From the NCBI RefSeq assembly GCF_003034915.1, contig NZ_PZJX01000058.1, positions 43,758-107,757 on the forward strand: a DNA stretch of 64,000 bases, read 5' to 3'. The notes beneath the pieces were generated by a model. That model did not search any database. It was not told the origin of the DNA and worked only from the letters and a program-made list of their open reading frames with translations. Positions within the stretch are counted from its first letter, which is position 1. Each line of letters opens with the position of its first letter. Source of the stretch: Mesorhizobium helmanticense (lineage in GTDB: Bacteria > Pseudomonadota > Alphaproteobacteria > Rhizobiales > Rhizobiaceae). Below are positions 50,821 through 59,390 of the stretch, piece after piece. A program made the translations under genes and the position numbers.

Positions 50821-50974
50821 CCCCCCTCTGCCCTGCCGGACATCTCCCCCTCAAGGGGGGAGATTAGCAGCTTCGTCTCAGGCGCAAATTCTGCGAGGCT
50901 GACAATTGGAGAAAGCGGAGATGACAGCCAATCTCCCCCCTTGAGGGGGAGATGCCCGGCAGGGCAGAGGGGGG
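50821..50974. repeat. RIME-type palindromic repeat, copy 2
   Basis: Same inverted arms as at 31266-31419 (CCCCCCTCTGCCCTGCCGG... and ...CCGGCAGGGCAGAGGGGGG) with a different centre. Lies between proA and nadD, so it interrupts the 5' region of nadD. Confidence 0.8.
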
Positions 50975-51014
50975 TCGACGCGCGCAACGCCTCAGGCTCT
51001 AGCGACGAAAAGCG

Positions 51015-52301
51015 TCAAGGCCGCACCTGTCCCGACCCGCGCACGCGGTATTTGAATGACGTCAGCTGCTCGACACCAACGGGCCCCCGCGCATGCATCT
51101 TGCCGGTGGCGATGCCGATCTCGGCACCCATGCCGAACTCGCCGCCATCGGCGAATTGCGTCGACGCGTTGTGCAGAAGGATCGCCGAATCGATCTCGTT
51201 GAAGAATTTTTCGACGGCACTCGCGTCCTCGGCGACGATCGCCTCGGTGTGGTGCGAGGAGAACGTCTCGATATGCTCGATCGCGCCGGCAACGCCGTCG
51301 ACCAGCTTCACCGCGATGATGGCGTCGAGATATTCCGTCACCCAATCGGTCTCGGTGGCGGGGCGGGCATCGAAAAACAGCTTCAGCACTTCGGCATCGG
51401 CATGGATTTCACATCCTGCCGCGCGCAGCGCGTCGAGGATCGGCACCAGATGGGTTGCCGCAACGGCACGATCGACCAAAAGCGTCTCGGCGGCGCCGCA
51501 GACGCCGGTGCGCCGCATCTTGGCGTTGACCGCGATCTTGATTGCCATGTCGAGATCGGCCGAACGGTCGATATAGAGATGGCAGATGCCTTCGAGATGA
51601 GCAAAGACCGGCACCCGCGCCTCGCTTTGCACCCGCCCGACCAGGCTCTTGCCGCCGCGCGGAATGATCACGTCGAGACTGCCGCCGAGGCCTTTCAGCA
51701 TTTCGCCGACGGCGGCGCGATCGGTGGTCGGCACCAGCTGGATGGCGTCCTGCGGCAGGCCGGCTGCCTTCAGGCCCTCGACCAGGCAGGCATGGATCGC
51801 GGCGGAAGAATTGAGCGAATCCGACCCGCCGCGCAGGATCACAGGATTGCCGGCCTTGAGGCAGAGCGCCCCGGCATCCGCCGTCACGTTCGGCCGGCTC
51901 TCATAGATGACGCCGACAACGCCAAGCGGCGTGCGCACGCGCTCGATATGCAAGCCGTTCGGCCGGTCCCATGCGGCGATGACGTCGCCGACCGGATCGT
52001 TGAGGTCGGCTATTTCGCGAATACCGTCGGCCATGGCGCGGATGCGCGCCGGATCGAGCTTCAGACGATCCATGAAGGAGGCGGACAGCCCCGACTCATG
52101 GCCATTCGAGATGTCGATGGCATTGGCGTCGAGAATGTCCTGCTCACGAGCGATAATGGCGTCGGCCATGGCGAGCAGCGCTGTATTCTTGGCGGCGGTC
52201 GTGGCGATGGCCAGCGGGCGGGCGGCGGCACGGGCGCGGCGGCCGATATCGGCCATCAGCGCCACGGTGTCATCCCGGGATTTTTCATGCAACTTCAGCA
52301 T
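51015..52301 (-). CDS. proA: Gamma-glutamyl phosphate reductase
   Basis: 428 residues. Second step of proline synthesis: NADPH reduction of glutamyl 5-phosphate to glutamate semialdehyde. Seen: PLGVVGVIYESRPNVTADAGALCLKAGNPVILRGGSDSL, PRGGKSLVGRVQSEARVPVFAHLEGICHLY and catalytic Cys in MRRTGVCGAAETLLVD. Three bases separate it from proB; operon proB-proA. Confidence 0.97.
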   Translation of the reverse strand: MLKLHEKSRDDTVALMADIGRRARAAARPLAIATTAAKNTALLAMADAIIAREQDILDANAIDISNGHESGLSASFMDRLKLDPARIRAMADGIREIADLNDPVGDVIAAWDRPNGLHIERVRTPLGVVGVIYESRPNVTADAGALCLKAGNPVILRGGSDSLNSSAAIHACLVEGLKAAGLPQDAIQLVPTTDRAAVGEMLKGLGGSLDVIIPRGGKSLVGRVQSEARVPVFAHLEGICHLYIDRSADLDMAIKIAVNAKMRRTGVCGAAETLLVDRAVAATHLVPILDALRAAGCEIHADAEVLKLFFDARPATETDWVTEYLDAIIAVKLVDGVAGAIEHIETFSSHHTEAIVAEDASAVEKFFNEIDSAILLHNASTQFADGGEFGMGAEIGIATGKMHARGPVGVEQLTSFKYRVRGSGQVRP

Positions 52302-52304
52302 GGC

Positions 52305-53504
52305 TCATCCTCCGCTCGTTATATGGTCGTCCACCCGCGTCTGGTCACCGGCCCGCACTTGGTCACCCGCCCCTACTTGGTCACCAGCATGGCTCACCAC
52401 AAGGTCGTCGCGGTGGATCATCGCCGAGCGTGCTTCGTAGCCGAGCACCGTTTCGATCTCCCCCGTCTTCAGGCCTGCGATCCTTACGGCATCGGCGGCA
52501 TCATAGGCAACCAGCCCGCGCGCGATCTCGCGACCCTCGGGCGACAGGATCGCCACCGTGTCACCGCGCGAGAAATTGCCGCTGACCAGCTTGACGCCGG
52601 CCGGCAGCAGGGATTTGCCCGACTTGAGCGCGCCGATGGCGCCGGCATCAACGGTCAGCCGTCCCGCCGGCTCGAGCTGCCCGGCGATCCATGTCTTGTA
52701 GCCTTTGACCGGATTTGTACTCGGCTTGAAGAAGGTCGCCCGCTCGCCACGCTCGATCGCCATCAGCGGCGACAGCCGCGTCCCGGCGGTGATGATCATG
52801 GCGGTGCCGGCGGCGGTGGCGATCTTGCCGGCATCGAGTTTTGTCCGCATGCCGCCGCGCGACAATTCGGACGCCGCCGCACCGGCCATTGCCTCGATGT
52901 CAGGGGTGATACGGTCGACCAGCGGAATGAACTTGGCCTGAGGGTCGCGGGCCGGCGGCGCCGTGTAGAGCCCGTCAATGTCGGAGAGCAGCACCAGCAG
53001 GTCGGCGCCCATCATCGTCGCCACCCGCGCCGCCAGCCGGTCATTGTCGCCATAGCGGATTTCGGAGGTCGCCACCGTGTCGTTCTCGTTGATGACCGGC
53101 ACCGCCTTCATCTTCAGCAGCGTCGAGATCGTGGCGCGAGCGTTGAGATAGCGGCGGCGCTCCTCGGTGTCGCCGAGCGTCAGCAGGATCTGGCCTGATT
53201 TCAGGCCGCCCTTGCCGAGCGCATCCGACCAGGCGCCGGCCAGCGCGATCTGGCCGACGGCGGCAGCCGCCTGGCTTTCCTCGAGCTTCAGCGCCCTTTT
53301 TCCCAGGCCGAGAATGGTGCGGCCGAGCGCAATCGCCCCGGACGATACGACAAGGATCTCAGCGCCGTCCGCGGCCAGCACCGCAATATCGTCGGCCAGC
53401 GAGGCCAGCCAGTCGCGCTTCAGCCCCGATGAGCGGTCGACAAGCAGCGCCGAGCCGATCTTGACGGTGATGCGCCGGTACTTTTTCAGCGAATGCGCGG
53501 CCAT
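52305..53504 (-). CDS. proB: Glutamate 5-kinase with repetitive C-terminal tail
   Basis: 399 residues. First step of proline synthesis. Seen: KYRRITVKIGSALLVDR, GAEILVVSSGAIALGRTILG, VPVINENDTVATSEIRYGDNDRLAARVATMMGADLLVLLSDIDGLYTAPP and a C-terminal PUA domain (AGRLTVDAGAIGALKSGKSLLPAGVKLVSGNFSRGDTVAIL). The expected end MIHRDDLVV is followed by about 30 extra residues with AGDQVG / AGDQVR / AGDQTR repeats. DNA shows matching 18-base repeats. Confidence 0.97.
   Translation of the reverse strand: MAAHSLKKYRRITVKIGSALLVDRSSGLKRDWLASLADDIAVLAADGAEILVVSSGAIALGRTILGLGKRALKLEESQAAAAVGQIALAGAWSDALGKGGLKSGQILLTLGDTEERRRYLNARATISTLLKMKAVPVINENDTVATSEIRYGDNDRLAARVATMMGADLLVLLSDIDGLYTAPPARDPQAKFIPLVDRITPDIEAMAGAAASELSRGGMRTKLDAGKIATAAGTAMIITAGTRLSPLMAIERGERATFFKPSTNPVKGYKTWIAGQLEPAGRLTVDAGAIGALKSGKSLLPAGVKLVSGNFSRGDTVAILSPEGREIARGLVAYDAADAVRIAGLKTGEIETVLGYEARSAMIHRDDLVVSHAGDQVGAGDQVRAGDQTRVDDHITSGG
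52340..52397. repeat. 18-base tandem repeat in the proB 3' end
   Basis: About three units built on CTTGGTCACC plus CGCCC-like filler, period 18 bases (six codons, AGDQVR in the minus-strand frame). It lies just after the conserved end of ProB. Unit length in multiples of three keeps the frame. Confidence 0.6.
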
Positions 53505-53506
53505 TG

Positions 53507-54538
53507 CTATTTTTCCCAGCGCGTCTCGACCGGGGCGGCAGCGGCATTGCGTGCCTCGGCCACCACCGCCATCAGGGCACGCAGCACTGCCTCGACGCCT
53601 TCGCCGGTGACGGCCGAGAGCAGCATCGGCGCGCGGCCGGCGGCGCGTTTCAGCGAAGCGACCTTCTTCTTGCGCTGATCGGCATCGAGGATGTCGACCT
53701 GCGAAAGCGCCACGATCTCGACCTTCTCGGTCAAGCCGTTGCCATAGGCATCGAGCTCGGCGCGCACGGTCTTGTAGGCCTTGCCCGGATTGTCTTCCTG
53801 CGCCGAGACGAGATGCAGCAGCACACGCGTGCGCTCGACATGGCCGAGGAAACGGTCGCCGATGCCGACGCCTTCATGCGCGCCCTCGATCAGCCCGGGA
53901 ATGTCGGCGATGACGAATTCGCGCCCGTCGATGCGGGCGACACCCAGGCCGGGATGCAGCGTGGTGAAGGGATAGTCGGCGATCTTCGGCTTGGCCGCGG
54001 TGACAGCGGCGAGGAAAGTCGACTTGCCGGCATTGGGCAGGCCGACCAGGCCGGCGTCGGCGATCAGCTTGAGCCGCAGCCAGATGTTCATCTCTTCGCC
54101 CGGCAGGCCGGGATTGGCGCGACGCGGCGCCTGGTTGGTCGAGGTCTTGAAATGCTGGTTGCCGAAACCGCCATTGCCGCCCTTGGCCAAAAGGAAGCGC
54201 TGACCGACCACGGTCAGATCGCAGATCAGCGTCTCATTGTCCTCGGCAAAGACCTGGGTGCCTGCCGGCACTTTCAGCGTCACGTCGGCGCCCTTGGCGC
54301 CGGTCATGTTGCGGCCCATGCCATGTATGCCCGTCTTGGCCTTGAAATGCTGCTGGTAGCGATAGTCTATCAGCGTGTTCAGCCCATCGACCGCCTCCAG
54401 CCAGACATCGCCGCCACGGCCGCCATCGCCGCCGTCGGGACCGCCGAACTCGATGAATTTCTCGCGCCGGAACGACACCGAACCGGCGCCGCCGTCGCCG
54501 GAGCGGATGTAAACCTTGGCCTGATCGAGAAATTTCAT
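53507..54538 (-). CDS. obgE: GTPase ObgE/CgtA
   Basis: 343 residues. Essential GTPase in 50S assembly and stress control. N-terminal Obg glycine-rich domain (MKFLDQAKVYIRSGDGGAGSVSFRREKFIEFGGPDGGDGGRGGDVW), G domain with P-loop GLPNAGKSTFLAAVTAAKPKIADYPFTTLHPGLG, DIPGLIEGAHEGVGIGDRFLGHVERT (G3) and SQVDILDA (G4). C-terminus short. One base before proB start, so it heads the obgE-proB-proA operon. Confidence 0.97.
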   Translation of the reverse strand: MKFLDQAKVYIRSGDGGAGSVSFRREKFIEFGGPDGGDGGRGGDVWLEAVDGLNTLIDYRYQQHFKAKTGIHGMGRNMTGAKGADVTLKVPAGTQVFAEDNETLICDLTVVGQRFLLAKGGNGGFGNQHFKTSTNQAPRRANPGLPGEEMNIWLRLKLIADAGLVGLPNAGKSTFLAAVTAAKPKIADYPFTTLHPGLGVARIDGREFVIADIPGLIEGAHEGVGIGDRFLGHVERTRVLLHLVSAQEDNPGKAYKTVRAELDAYGNGLTEKVEIVALSQVDILDADQRKKKVASLKRAAGRAPMLLSAVTGEGVEAVLRALMAVVAEARNAAAAPVETRWEK

Positions 54539-54639
54539 CGGATTGCGTGGTTTCTGCTGTTGGCTTTGCGGGATTGCTCTAAACCAAGGCGGGGCGAAGG
54601 GCGAGGCCGTTTTGTGACCTTGGCTGGAGAGATATCGCG

Positions 54640-55509
54640 ATGAGGCTTGTAACCTACAACATTCAGTACGGCATTGGCCTCGACGGACGCTACGACGTCG
54701 GGCGCATTGCCGATGCCGTGCGCGGCGCCGACGTGATCGCGCTGCAGGAGGTTACCCGCAACAACCCCAAGAATGGCGGCCGCGATATGGTCACCGAACT
54801 CGGCGACGCCTTGCCTGATTACTTTGCCGTCTATGGCAGCAATTTCGAGGCCAACATCGGCTCCGGTATCGAAAACGGCCGTGCCATCACGAGAACCTTC
54901 CAGCTCGGCAACATGGTGCTGTCGAAAACGCCCATCCATCTGTCGCGCAATCTGCTTTTGCCGCGCAGCCGCAGCTTCGAGGCGATGAACTTCCAGCGCG
55001 GCGCGCTGGAAGCCCTGGTCGAGACGCCGCTTGGCTTCGTCAGATTCTATTCCATCCATCTCGATCACCGCAGCCCCGTCGAACGCGTGAGCCAGATACA
55101 GTTCCTGCGCCAGCGCCTGCTGAACTACGCGCTCGAAGGCGGCGCACTGTCCGGCGTCGCCGAGATCGGCCTGCCGGAATTGCCCCATCCCGAAGCCTTC
55201 GTCGCCATGGGCGATTTCAACATGCTGGCCGGCTCACCCGAATATGTCGAACTCGCCGGCCGGCCGGACCATGAATTCGGCATGCCGCTGACCGCCGACT
55301 TTGCCGTCGATGCCGCCATGCGCCTCAACGTGGCCGATGCCGATCTCGTTACCTGGGTCGATCCCAAGCGGCCCGTCGACACCAGCCGCCACAAGCGCAT
55401 CGACTATGTCTTTTCCAGCGCCTCGCTCGCCAGTTCGCTGAAGCGGCTTTGGATCGACCGGCAAGCCGTCGGCTCAGATCATCTGCCGGTCTGGGTCGAA
55501 TTGGCCTGA
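54640..55509 (+). CDS. Endonuclease/exonuclease/phosphatase-fold protein
   Basis: 289 residues, EEP superfamily. Seen: RLVTYNIQYGIGLDGRYD (Asn metal ligand), DVIALQEVTRNN (Glu), FYSIHLDHRSPVERVSQIQFL, FVAMGDFNMLAGSPEY (Asp-x-Asn), RIDYVFSS and the final VGSDHLPVWVELA (Asp-His). All catalytic residues present. Substrate could be a phosphodiester in lipid, nucleotide or DNA. Opposite in direction to obgE and the rpmA block. Confidence 0.92.
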   Translation: MRLVTYNIQYGIGLDGRYDVGRIADAVRGADVIALQEVTRNNPKNGGRDMVTELGDALPDYFAVYGSNFEANIGSGIENGRAITRTFQLGNMVLSKTPIHLSRNLLLPRSRSFEAMNFQRGALEALVETPLGFVRFYSIHLDHRSPVERVSQIQFLRQRLLNYALEGGALSGVAEIGLPELPHPEAFVAMGDFNMLAGSPEYVELAGRPDHEFGMPLTADFAVDAAMRLNVADADLVTWVDPKRPVDTSRHKRIDYVFSSASLASSLKRLWIDRQAVGSDHLPVWVELA

Positions 55510-55548
55510 CCTCAACTTTCCGAACCGTTGGATCGAAGCCATGCGCCG

Positions 55549-55690
55549 AGGTGTGTCGAGATTCAGGTCAGGCCGAACCGAGAGTGGTGGCTTCCGAGAA
55601 CCGGAGCGGAGCGTACTCTAGGTACGTGAGCACCGGAAGCGCAGGAAGCCGCCATTCGCAGGCCGGCCTCACCTGAATATCGACACACCT
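55549..55690. repeat. Palindromic repeat of the AGGTGTGT family, long copy
   Basis: Left AGGTGTGTCGAGATTCAGGT and right ACCTGAATATCGACACACCT are near-exact inverted termini. The middle contains TACTCTAGGTACGTGAG and two GGAAGC-like segments. A 52-base copy with the same ends but a missing middle is at 13496-13547. The right end overlaps the GNAT stop codon at 55689. Confidence 0.7.
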
Positions 55691-56276
55691 AGAAATGCAC
55701 CCAGTTCCTGAGGCTGGTCCAGGTCTTCCTGTCCAGACGGTAGCGCTCGACCGGCACCTGGCCGGCGACGATCGAGTTCAGCATGCCCTGGCCGGCATAC
55801 TGGAAGCCGCATTTGTGGATGACCCGGCGCGAGGCCGGATTGATGACCCGGGTCGAGGCATGCAGCACCTGGATCGACGTCTTCTGGAAGGCGAGGTCGA
55901 CCAGCGCATGCGCGGCCTCGGTCGCATAGCCGTGCTTCCAGTAGGGCTCGCCGATCCAGTAGCCGAGTTCCAGCCCGCGGTCGGTGGTGTTGAGGCCGGC
56001 GCAACCGACGAAGATTTCGGTACCGGCCAGCGTCAAGGCATAAGCGATCCCGGCTCGGCGCGATGCCGCCATGGCGAGGAAGGCGCGGGCCTCGGCCTCG
56101 CCATAGGGATGCGGCATGCGGGCCAGCATTTCGGCGACATGGCGGTTATCGGCAAGCGCCACCAATTGCCCGATATCGATTTCACGCGGCGGCCGCATGA
56201 CCAGCCGCTCGGTCGCGAGCACCGGGCAATCGATCGCGTAACTTTCGTCTTCCGTGTCTTCCGCTTCGGCAACCAT
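55689..56276 (-). CDS. GNAT family N-acetyltransferase (RimJ/RimL-like)
   Basis: 195 residues. Seen: LATERLVMRPPREIDIGQLVALADNRHVAEMLARMPHPYGEAEARAFLAM, LELGYWIGEPYWKHGYATEAAHALVDLAF (acetyl-CoA loop YWKHGYATEA) and LHASTRVINPASRRVIHKCGFQYAGQGM. This is the ribosomal-protein-Ser/Ala acetyltransferase type that commonly follows rpmA in rhizobia. Its acceptor is unknown. Stop comes from a palindromic repeat end. Confidence 0.92.
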   Translation of the reverse strand: MVAEAEDTEDESYAIDCPVLATERLVMRPPREIDIGQLVALADNRHVAEMLARMPHPYGEAEARAFLAMAASRRAGIAYALTLAGTEIFVGCAGLNTTDRGLELGYWIGEPYWKHGYATEAAHALVDLAFQKTSIQVLHASTRVINPASRRVIHKCGFQYAGQGMLNSIVAGQVPVERYRLDRKTWTSLRNWVHF

Positions 56277-56295
56277 GTCAGTCCTCCAGGCACAA

Positions 56296-56325
56296 GAAAA
56301 AGGGGAGATGGAAACCCATCTCCCC
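56296..56325 (-). terminator. Intrinsic terminator of rplU-rpmA
   Basis: Stem GGGGAGATGG / CCATCTCCCC with loop AAAC; on the minus strand it is followed by a T run (the A tract at 56296-56301). It separates rpmA from the GNAT gene. Confidence 0.85.
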
Positions 56326-56393
56326 TGATCCTTTTCCTGGCTTGGCCAGACACCGGTCCCGAGATGGGTGCCGGTGTTGTGGTGCGGAACCGG

Positions 56394-56663
56394 CTACTCC
56401 GCTGCTTTGGTAATCGGGTTGACCGATACGTAGGTTCGGCCGTTGGCTTTTTTGTTGAAGGTGACTGCGCCGGCTTCGAGCGCAAACAGGGTGTGATCCG
56501 TGCCCATGCCGACATTGACGCCCGGATGCCACGAGGTACCGCGTTGACGAATGATGATGTTGCCCGGAATCACGGCTTCGCCGCCGAACTTCTTCACGCC
56601 GAGCCGCTTGGAATGGGAGTCGCGACCATTGCGCGACGAACCGCCAGCTTTCTTGTGTGCCAT
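56394..56663 (-). CDS. rpmA: Ribosomal protein L27
   Basis: 89 residues, the normal length. Seen: MAHKKAGGSSRNGRDSHSKRLGVKKFGGEAVIPGNIIIRQRGTSWHPGVNVGMGTDHTLFALEAGAVTF. The N-terminal MAHKKAGGSS reaches toward the peptidyl transferase centre. Cotranscribed with rplU upstream (120 bases). Confidence 0.99.
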   Translation of the reverse strand: MAHKKAGGSSRNGRDSHSKRLGVKKFGGEAVIPGNIIIRQRGTSWHPGVNVGMGTDHTLFALEAGAVTFNKKANGRTYVSVNPITKAAE

Positions 56664-56782
56664 CTAACTAACTCCGATGCGCCGCAAGGCGCCTAAAGGG
56701 TCTTATGAACGCGTTCGCGTTCCGTTTCAAGTCCGATCCGGCGACGATTGCGCCGGCTCGTTTTACTTCTTCGCCAGCTCGC

Positions 56783-57487
56783 CTACTTCGCCAAATCCTT
56801 GGCCTGCTCGCGCCAGTCCTTGATCTGGTCGGCGCTGAACGGCATGTGCTCGTCGATCTTGGCGACATCCTTGTCGGTGAGCTTGGCGATCTGCGCGAAG
56901 GTGGTGATGCCCTGTTCGTTCAACTGGCCGGCCGCAACCGGGCCGATGCCCTTGATCACGGTCAGGTCGTCCGGCTCGCCCTTCGGCGCCTTGAACAGCG
57001 TCGCGGCGGCGGTCTCGGCCTTGGCCTCGTCTTTCGGGGCAGCCTCTGCCTTGGCTTCCTTCTTGGCCTTGGCCTCCTTCGGCGCGGCCTCGGCCTTCGC
57101 CTCGGGCGCTACCTCTGCCTTGGCTTCGGTCTTTGCCTCGGACTTGGCGGCGGCCTTCTTCGACGGCTTGGCGCCGCCCAAAAGGATCTCGGCGATCCGC
57201 ACGGTGGTCAGAAGCTGACGATGGCCGATCTTGCGGCGCGAATTCTGCCGGCGGCGCTTCTTGAAAGCGATGACGGTGCGGTTCTTGCCCTGTTCGACGA
57301 CTTCGGCAGTGACCAATGCGCCATCGACGAACGGCGCGCCGAACGTCACATTCTCGCCCTCGCCATGCGCGAGCACATGGCCGATCTCGACGATATCGCC
57401 GACCTGGCCTTCGACTTTTTCGATCTTCAGGAGATCGTTGGCGGCGACGCGATACTGCTTGCCGCCCGTTTTGATGACTGCGAACAT
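56783..57487 (-). CDS. rplU: Ribosomal protein L21 with C-terminal HHH extension
   Basis: 234 residues; L21 itself is residues 1-103 (MFAVIKTGGKQYRVAANDLLKIEKVEG; KNRTVIAFKKRRRQNSRRKIGHRQLLTTVRI). Residues 105-170 are an Ala/Lys/Glu-rich linker, and 173-234 a helix-hairpin-helix domain (DDLTVIKGIGPVAAGQLNEQGITTFAQIAKLTDKDVAKI). The extension is common in Rhizobiales; role unknown. Same domain as in LivG here. ATG at 57487 gives the canonical start. Confidence 0.96.
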   Translation of the reverse strand: MFAVIKTGGKQYRVAANDLLKIEKVEGQVGDIVEIGHVLAHGEGENVTFGAPFVDGALVTAEVVEQGKNRTVIAFKKRRRQNSRRKIGHRQLLTTVRIAEILLGGAKPSKKAAAKSEAKTEAKAEVAPEAKAEAAPKEAKAKKEAKAEAAPKDEAKAETAAATLFKAPKGEPDDLTVIKGIGPVAAGQLNEQGITTFAQIAKLTDKDVAKIDEHMPFSADQIKDWREQAKDLAK

Positions 57488-57612
57488 TTTTTGCCTTTCG
57501 CTGTTCGGTCGGCCTTGATGAGCCGCATCACGCGGTTCGGCCGTCTTTTTGTCAGTCTGCGGGTTCAAAAAACAAGCGGCGCGGAAGAACCCTCCACGCC
57601 GATTGCGCGCTG

Positions 57613-57641
57613 TCCCTAACCGAAGGTTGCGTCGAAGTCAA
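57613..57641 (-). promoter_or_regulatory. Probable rplU-rpmA promoter
   Basis: On the minus strand, TTGACT (57636-57641) and TAGGGA (57613-57618) with 17 bases between. That would leave a leader of about 120 bases before rplU, which contains a CCGAACCGCG / GCGGTTCGG-type dyad and could be regulatory. No other start signal was found in this 346-base gap to the tRNA. Confidence 0.5.
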
Positions 57642-57833
57642 GGCAAACGGCGCAAAGCAAGCCGGCGGCTTTGCCCAAGGCAAGCCAATGGCATTGGCAT
57701 AGGCGCTGGCAGGTATCGAAGGACGAACTCTACGGCCCGCAGAGATGCCTGATATCGGGCAGATTGGGCCTTGTAACCTGCCTGTCCAGCCGTTATCTAG
57801 TGCGCCGCGCCGGCAACGGCGGACCATGACCGC

Positions 57834-57923
57834 GGAGAGGTGGCAGAGTGGTCGAATGCACCGCACTCGAAATGCGGCATGGGTGCAAGCCCATCGGGGG
57901 TTCGAATCCCTCCCTCTCCGCCA
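57834..57923 (+). tRNA. tRNA-Ser (anticodon CGA)
   Basis: 90 bases, class II. Acceptor GGAGAGG pairs with CCTCTCC (57913-57919), discriminator G, encoded CCA (57921-57923). D arm GGCAGAGTGGTCGAATGCACC; anticodon stem CCGCA/TGCGG with loop CTCGAAA, anticodon CGA at 57868-57870; long variable arm; T loop GGTTCGAATCC. Reads UCG codons. Confidence 0.97.
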
Positions 57924-58072
57924 ATTATGCATTCTAAGATATTGATTTACAACGAAATTCCGACTCTATAAACTCCAACCTCTAGGCGCATTCCTAATGC
58001 CGGGGTGTCCTTAAATGTCCGCTTCGCCCCCCGTGAGGGCGTGCTTGAATTATCTGGTCGACGGAGCGCCAC

Positions 58073-58342
58073 TCAGCGCGACGTCGCCCCGAGCCCGTCG
58101 GTCAGCCTCGGGGTCAGCCTCAGGCTGGAATCGATCTGCAGATGGATAGCCAGGACATCGAAATCCGCCATCCCGAGTTCGGCGTTTTCCTTGGTCTCCT
58201 GATCAAGCATTTTCTGCAGGTCGGAAATTCGAGTTCGGATCTGGACCAGATCAGCCAGCGAGTAGGCGGGTGAAAAAGAACTTCGACCGCTTGTCAAAAA
58301 AGCGCTGATCGATTGGTTCGACGGGTCTCCTTCCGCGATCAC
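58073..58342 (-). CDS. Hypothetical small protein
   Basis: 89 residues if the GTG at 58342 is used. A helical middle (SLADLVQIRTRISDLQKMLDQETKENAELGMADFDVLAIHLQIDSSLRLTPRL) looks coiled-coil-like. No known family. No clear ribosome-binding site. It could be real or a chance frame; the acidic helix is the main argument for it. Confidence 0.35.
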   Translation of the reverse strand: MIAEGDPSNQSISAFLTSGRSSFSPAYSLADLVQIRTRISDLQKMLDQETKENAELGMADFDVLAIHLQIDSSLRLTPRLTDGLGATSR

Positions 58343-58548
58343 GCCATACGCGCCGGTGCCCCAACTGCTACCTTATTGGAGCTACGGAACTGAAAAACTC
58401 CGTCTGGCCGGCGTCGAACCCCAACTACCCCACCCCCGCCAACTGACGCCGGCCATTTTCGCTCCAGCAGTCCGGCGCTACGCCGACCCATACTTGCGCA
58501 ATCGCTAAAATAATGAAAAGCTCGCCCTACCATTGGGGAATGGGGGCG

Positions 58549-58836
58549 ATGTACTTTCCGCAGTTTCTTGTCGGAATGGTTGTTACGGTGTGCGTGATCG
58601 GGGCCTGGACCTATGAGGCAACAGGCTCGGTTCGTATAGCTGTGGCCTGGACCGCCCTCACAGCAGTTCTTCTGCAGGTCGGCTACTTCGCGCTCTTCGT
58701 CAGGCTCGTCTTCAGGCGGAACCCCGCTGCGGACGCAAAAGCACGCACTAACCCCCAAACCACCGCGATGCAATCGTCGCCAGAAGGCAGCGAACCCAAG
58801 ATCGAACAGATGGCTACGACAGTCAAAGAGCTGTGA
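58549..58836 (+). CDS. ExoX/SyrA-like exopolysaccharide production repressor
   Basis: 95 residues. Seen: YFPQFLVGMVVTVCVIGAWTYEATGSVRIAVAWTALTAVLLQVGYFALFVRLVF, two hydrophobic helices with the conserved MY.PQ start and LLQVGYF, as in rhizobial ExoX/SyrA proteins that post-transcriptionally affect exopolysaccharide. Followed by a polar tail. ATG at 58549 has GGGGA at nine bases; a longer start at 58513 has none. Nearby regulators or exo genes are absent. Confidence 0.72.
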   Translation: MYFPQFLVGMVVTVCVIGAWTYEATGSVRIAVAWTALTAVLLQVGYFALFVRLVFRRNPAADAKARTNPQTTAMQSSPEGSEPKIEQMATTVKEL

Positions 58837-59036
58837 GAACCCTGCGACCAATGGACGATACTACTCTGAAAACCGTTGGTCTTTATCGGTGCCCAGGTAC
58901 TCCGCCATTTGTTTGCGTATCGGTGGGGCCCAGACACACCTATCTTGACCAAGCTGTCTACCGCGCGCACGGCTATAAGCCTGACTTCGATGCGCTGCCT
59001 TGGGAAGCGGAGTTCAGGGCCGCGAAAAATCGCTAA
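58833..59036 (+). CDS. Hypothetical small protein
   Basis: 67 residues from a GTG overlapping the ExoX-like stop, or 61 from the ATG at 58851. Contains LYRCPGTPPFVCVSVGPRHTYLDQAVYRAHGYKPDFDALPWEAEFRAAKNR, which has ordered, protein-like composition. No family recognised. Coupling to the ExoX-like gene is possible. Confidence 0.45.
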   Translation: MRTLRPMDDTTLKTVGLYRCPGTPPFVCVSVGPRHTYLDQAVYRAHGYKPDFDALPWEAEFRAAKNR

Positions 59037-59390
59037 TCTGGTTTAGTGACCGCGTTAAGCCTGCCCACTTACGCCATCACGTAATTATCGCACCACACGC
59101 TTTTCGTTGCTGCGGACCCCCGCGAGGCCGGCGCTAGGTTTACCCCACCGGCCCCCAAGCGGCGCCGGCCATTCTTCCCTGAAACTTTCAGCCTGCAAGC
59201 TGCGTATTAGGAATAGACGGTGGGCTGCAAGGCTTTTTGCGGGGGCTGCGGCCTGCCGTCGCTGCATCCCATCTGCTCCTTGCTGAGCGCTGGTTAAAGC
59301 GACGCCGAACCGTTTGTCCATTCGATCGAGGAACCTTTATCCATAGCCAAGTGTTGTACCGTTCGTGACGAGACTAACGGGAGGCAACGC
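59037..59390. other. 354-base gap without a convincing gene
   Basis: Contains GC-rich segments such as CCCCACCGGCCCCCAAGCGGCGCCGGCC near 59140-59170, resembling a similar string near 58430-58455 (CCACCCCCGCCAACTGACGCCGGCC). They may be remains of a repeat. A minus-strand frame at 59085-59321 has biased composition and is not called. Confidence 0.4.

Noticed and set aside
48866..50902. 678-codon frame opposite to MFS and nadD
   Set aside because: Same reason; it crosses two genes and a RIME copy.
31266..50974. RIME copies as possible CRISPR repeats
   Set aside because: Only two distant copies, each an inverted repeat; no spaced direct repeats and no cas genes.
51093..53198. 701-codon frame opposite to proA/proB
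   Set aside because: Crosses both genes; composition artefact of high GC.
59085..59321. 78-codon minus-strand frame
   Set aside because: Biased composition over a GC-rich repeat-like segment, no start signal.
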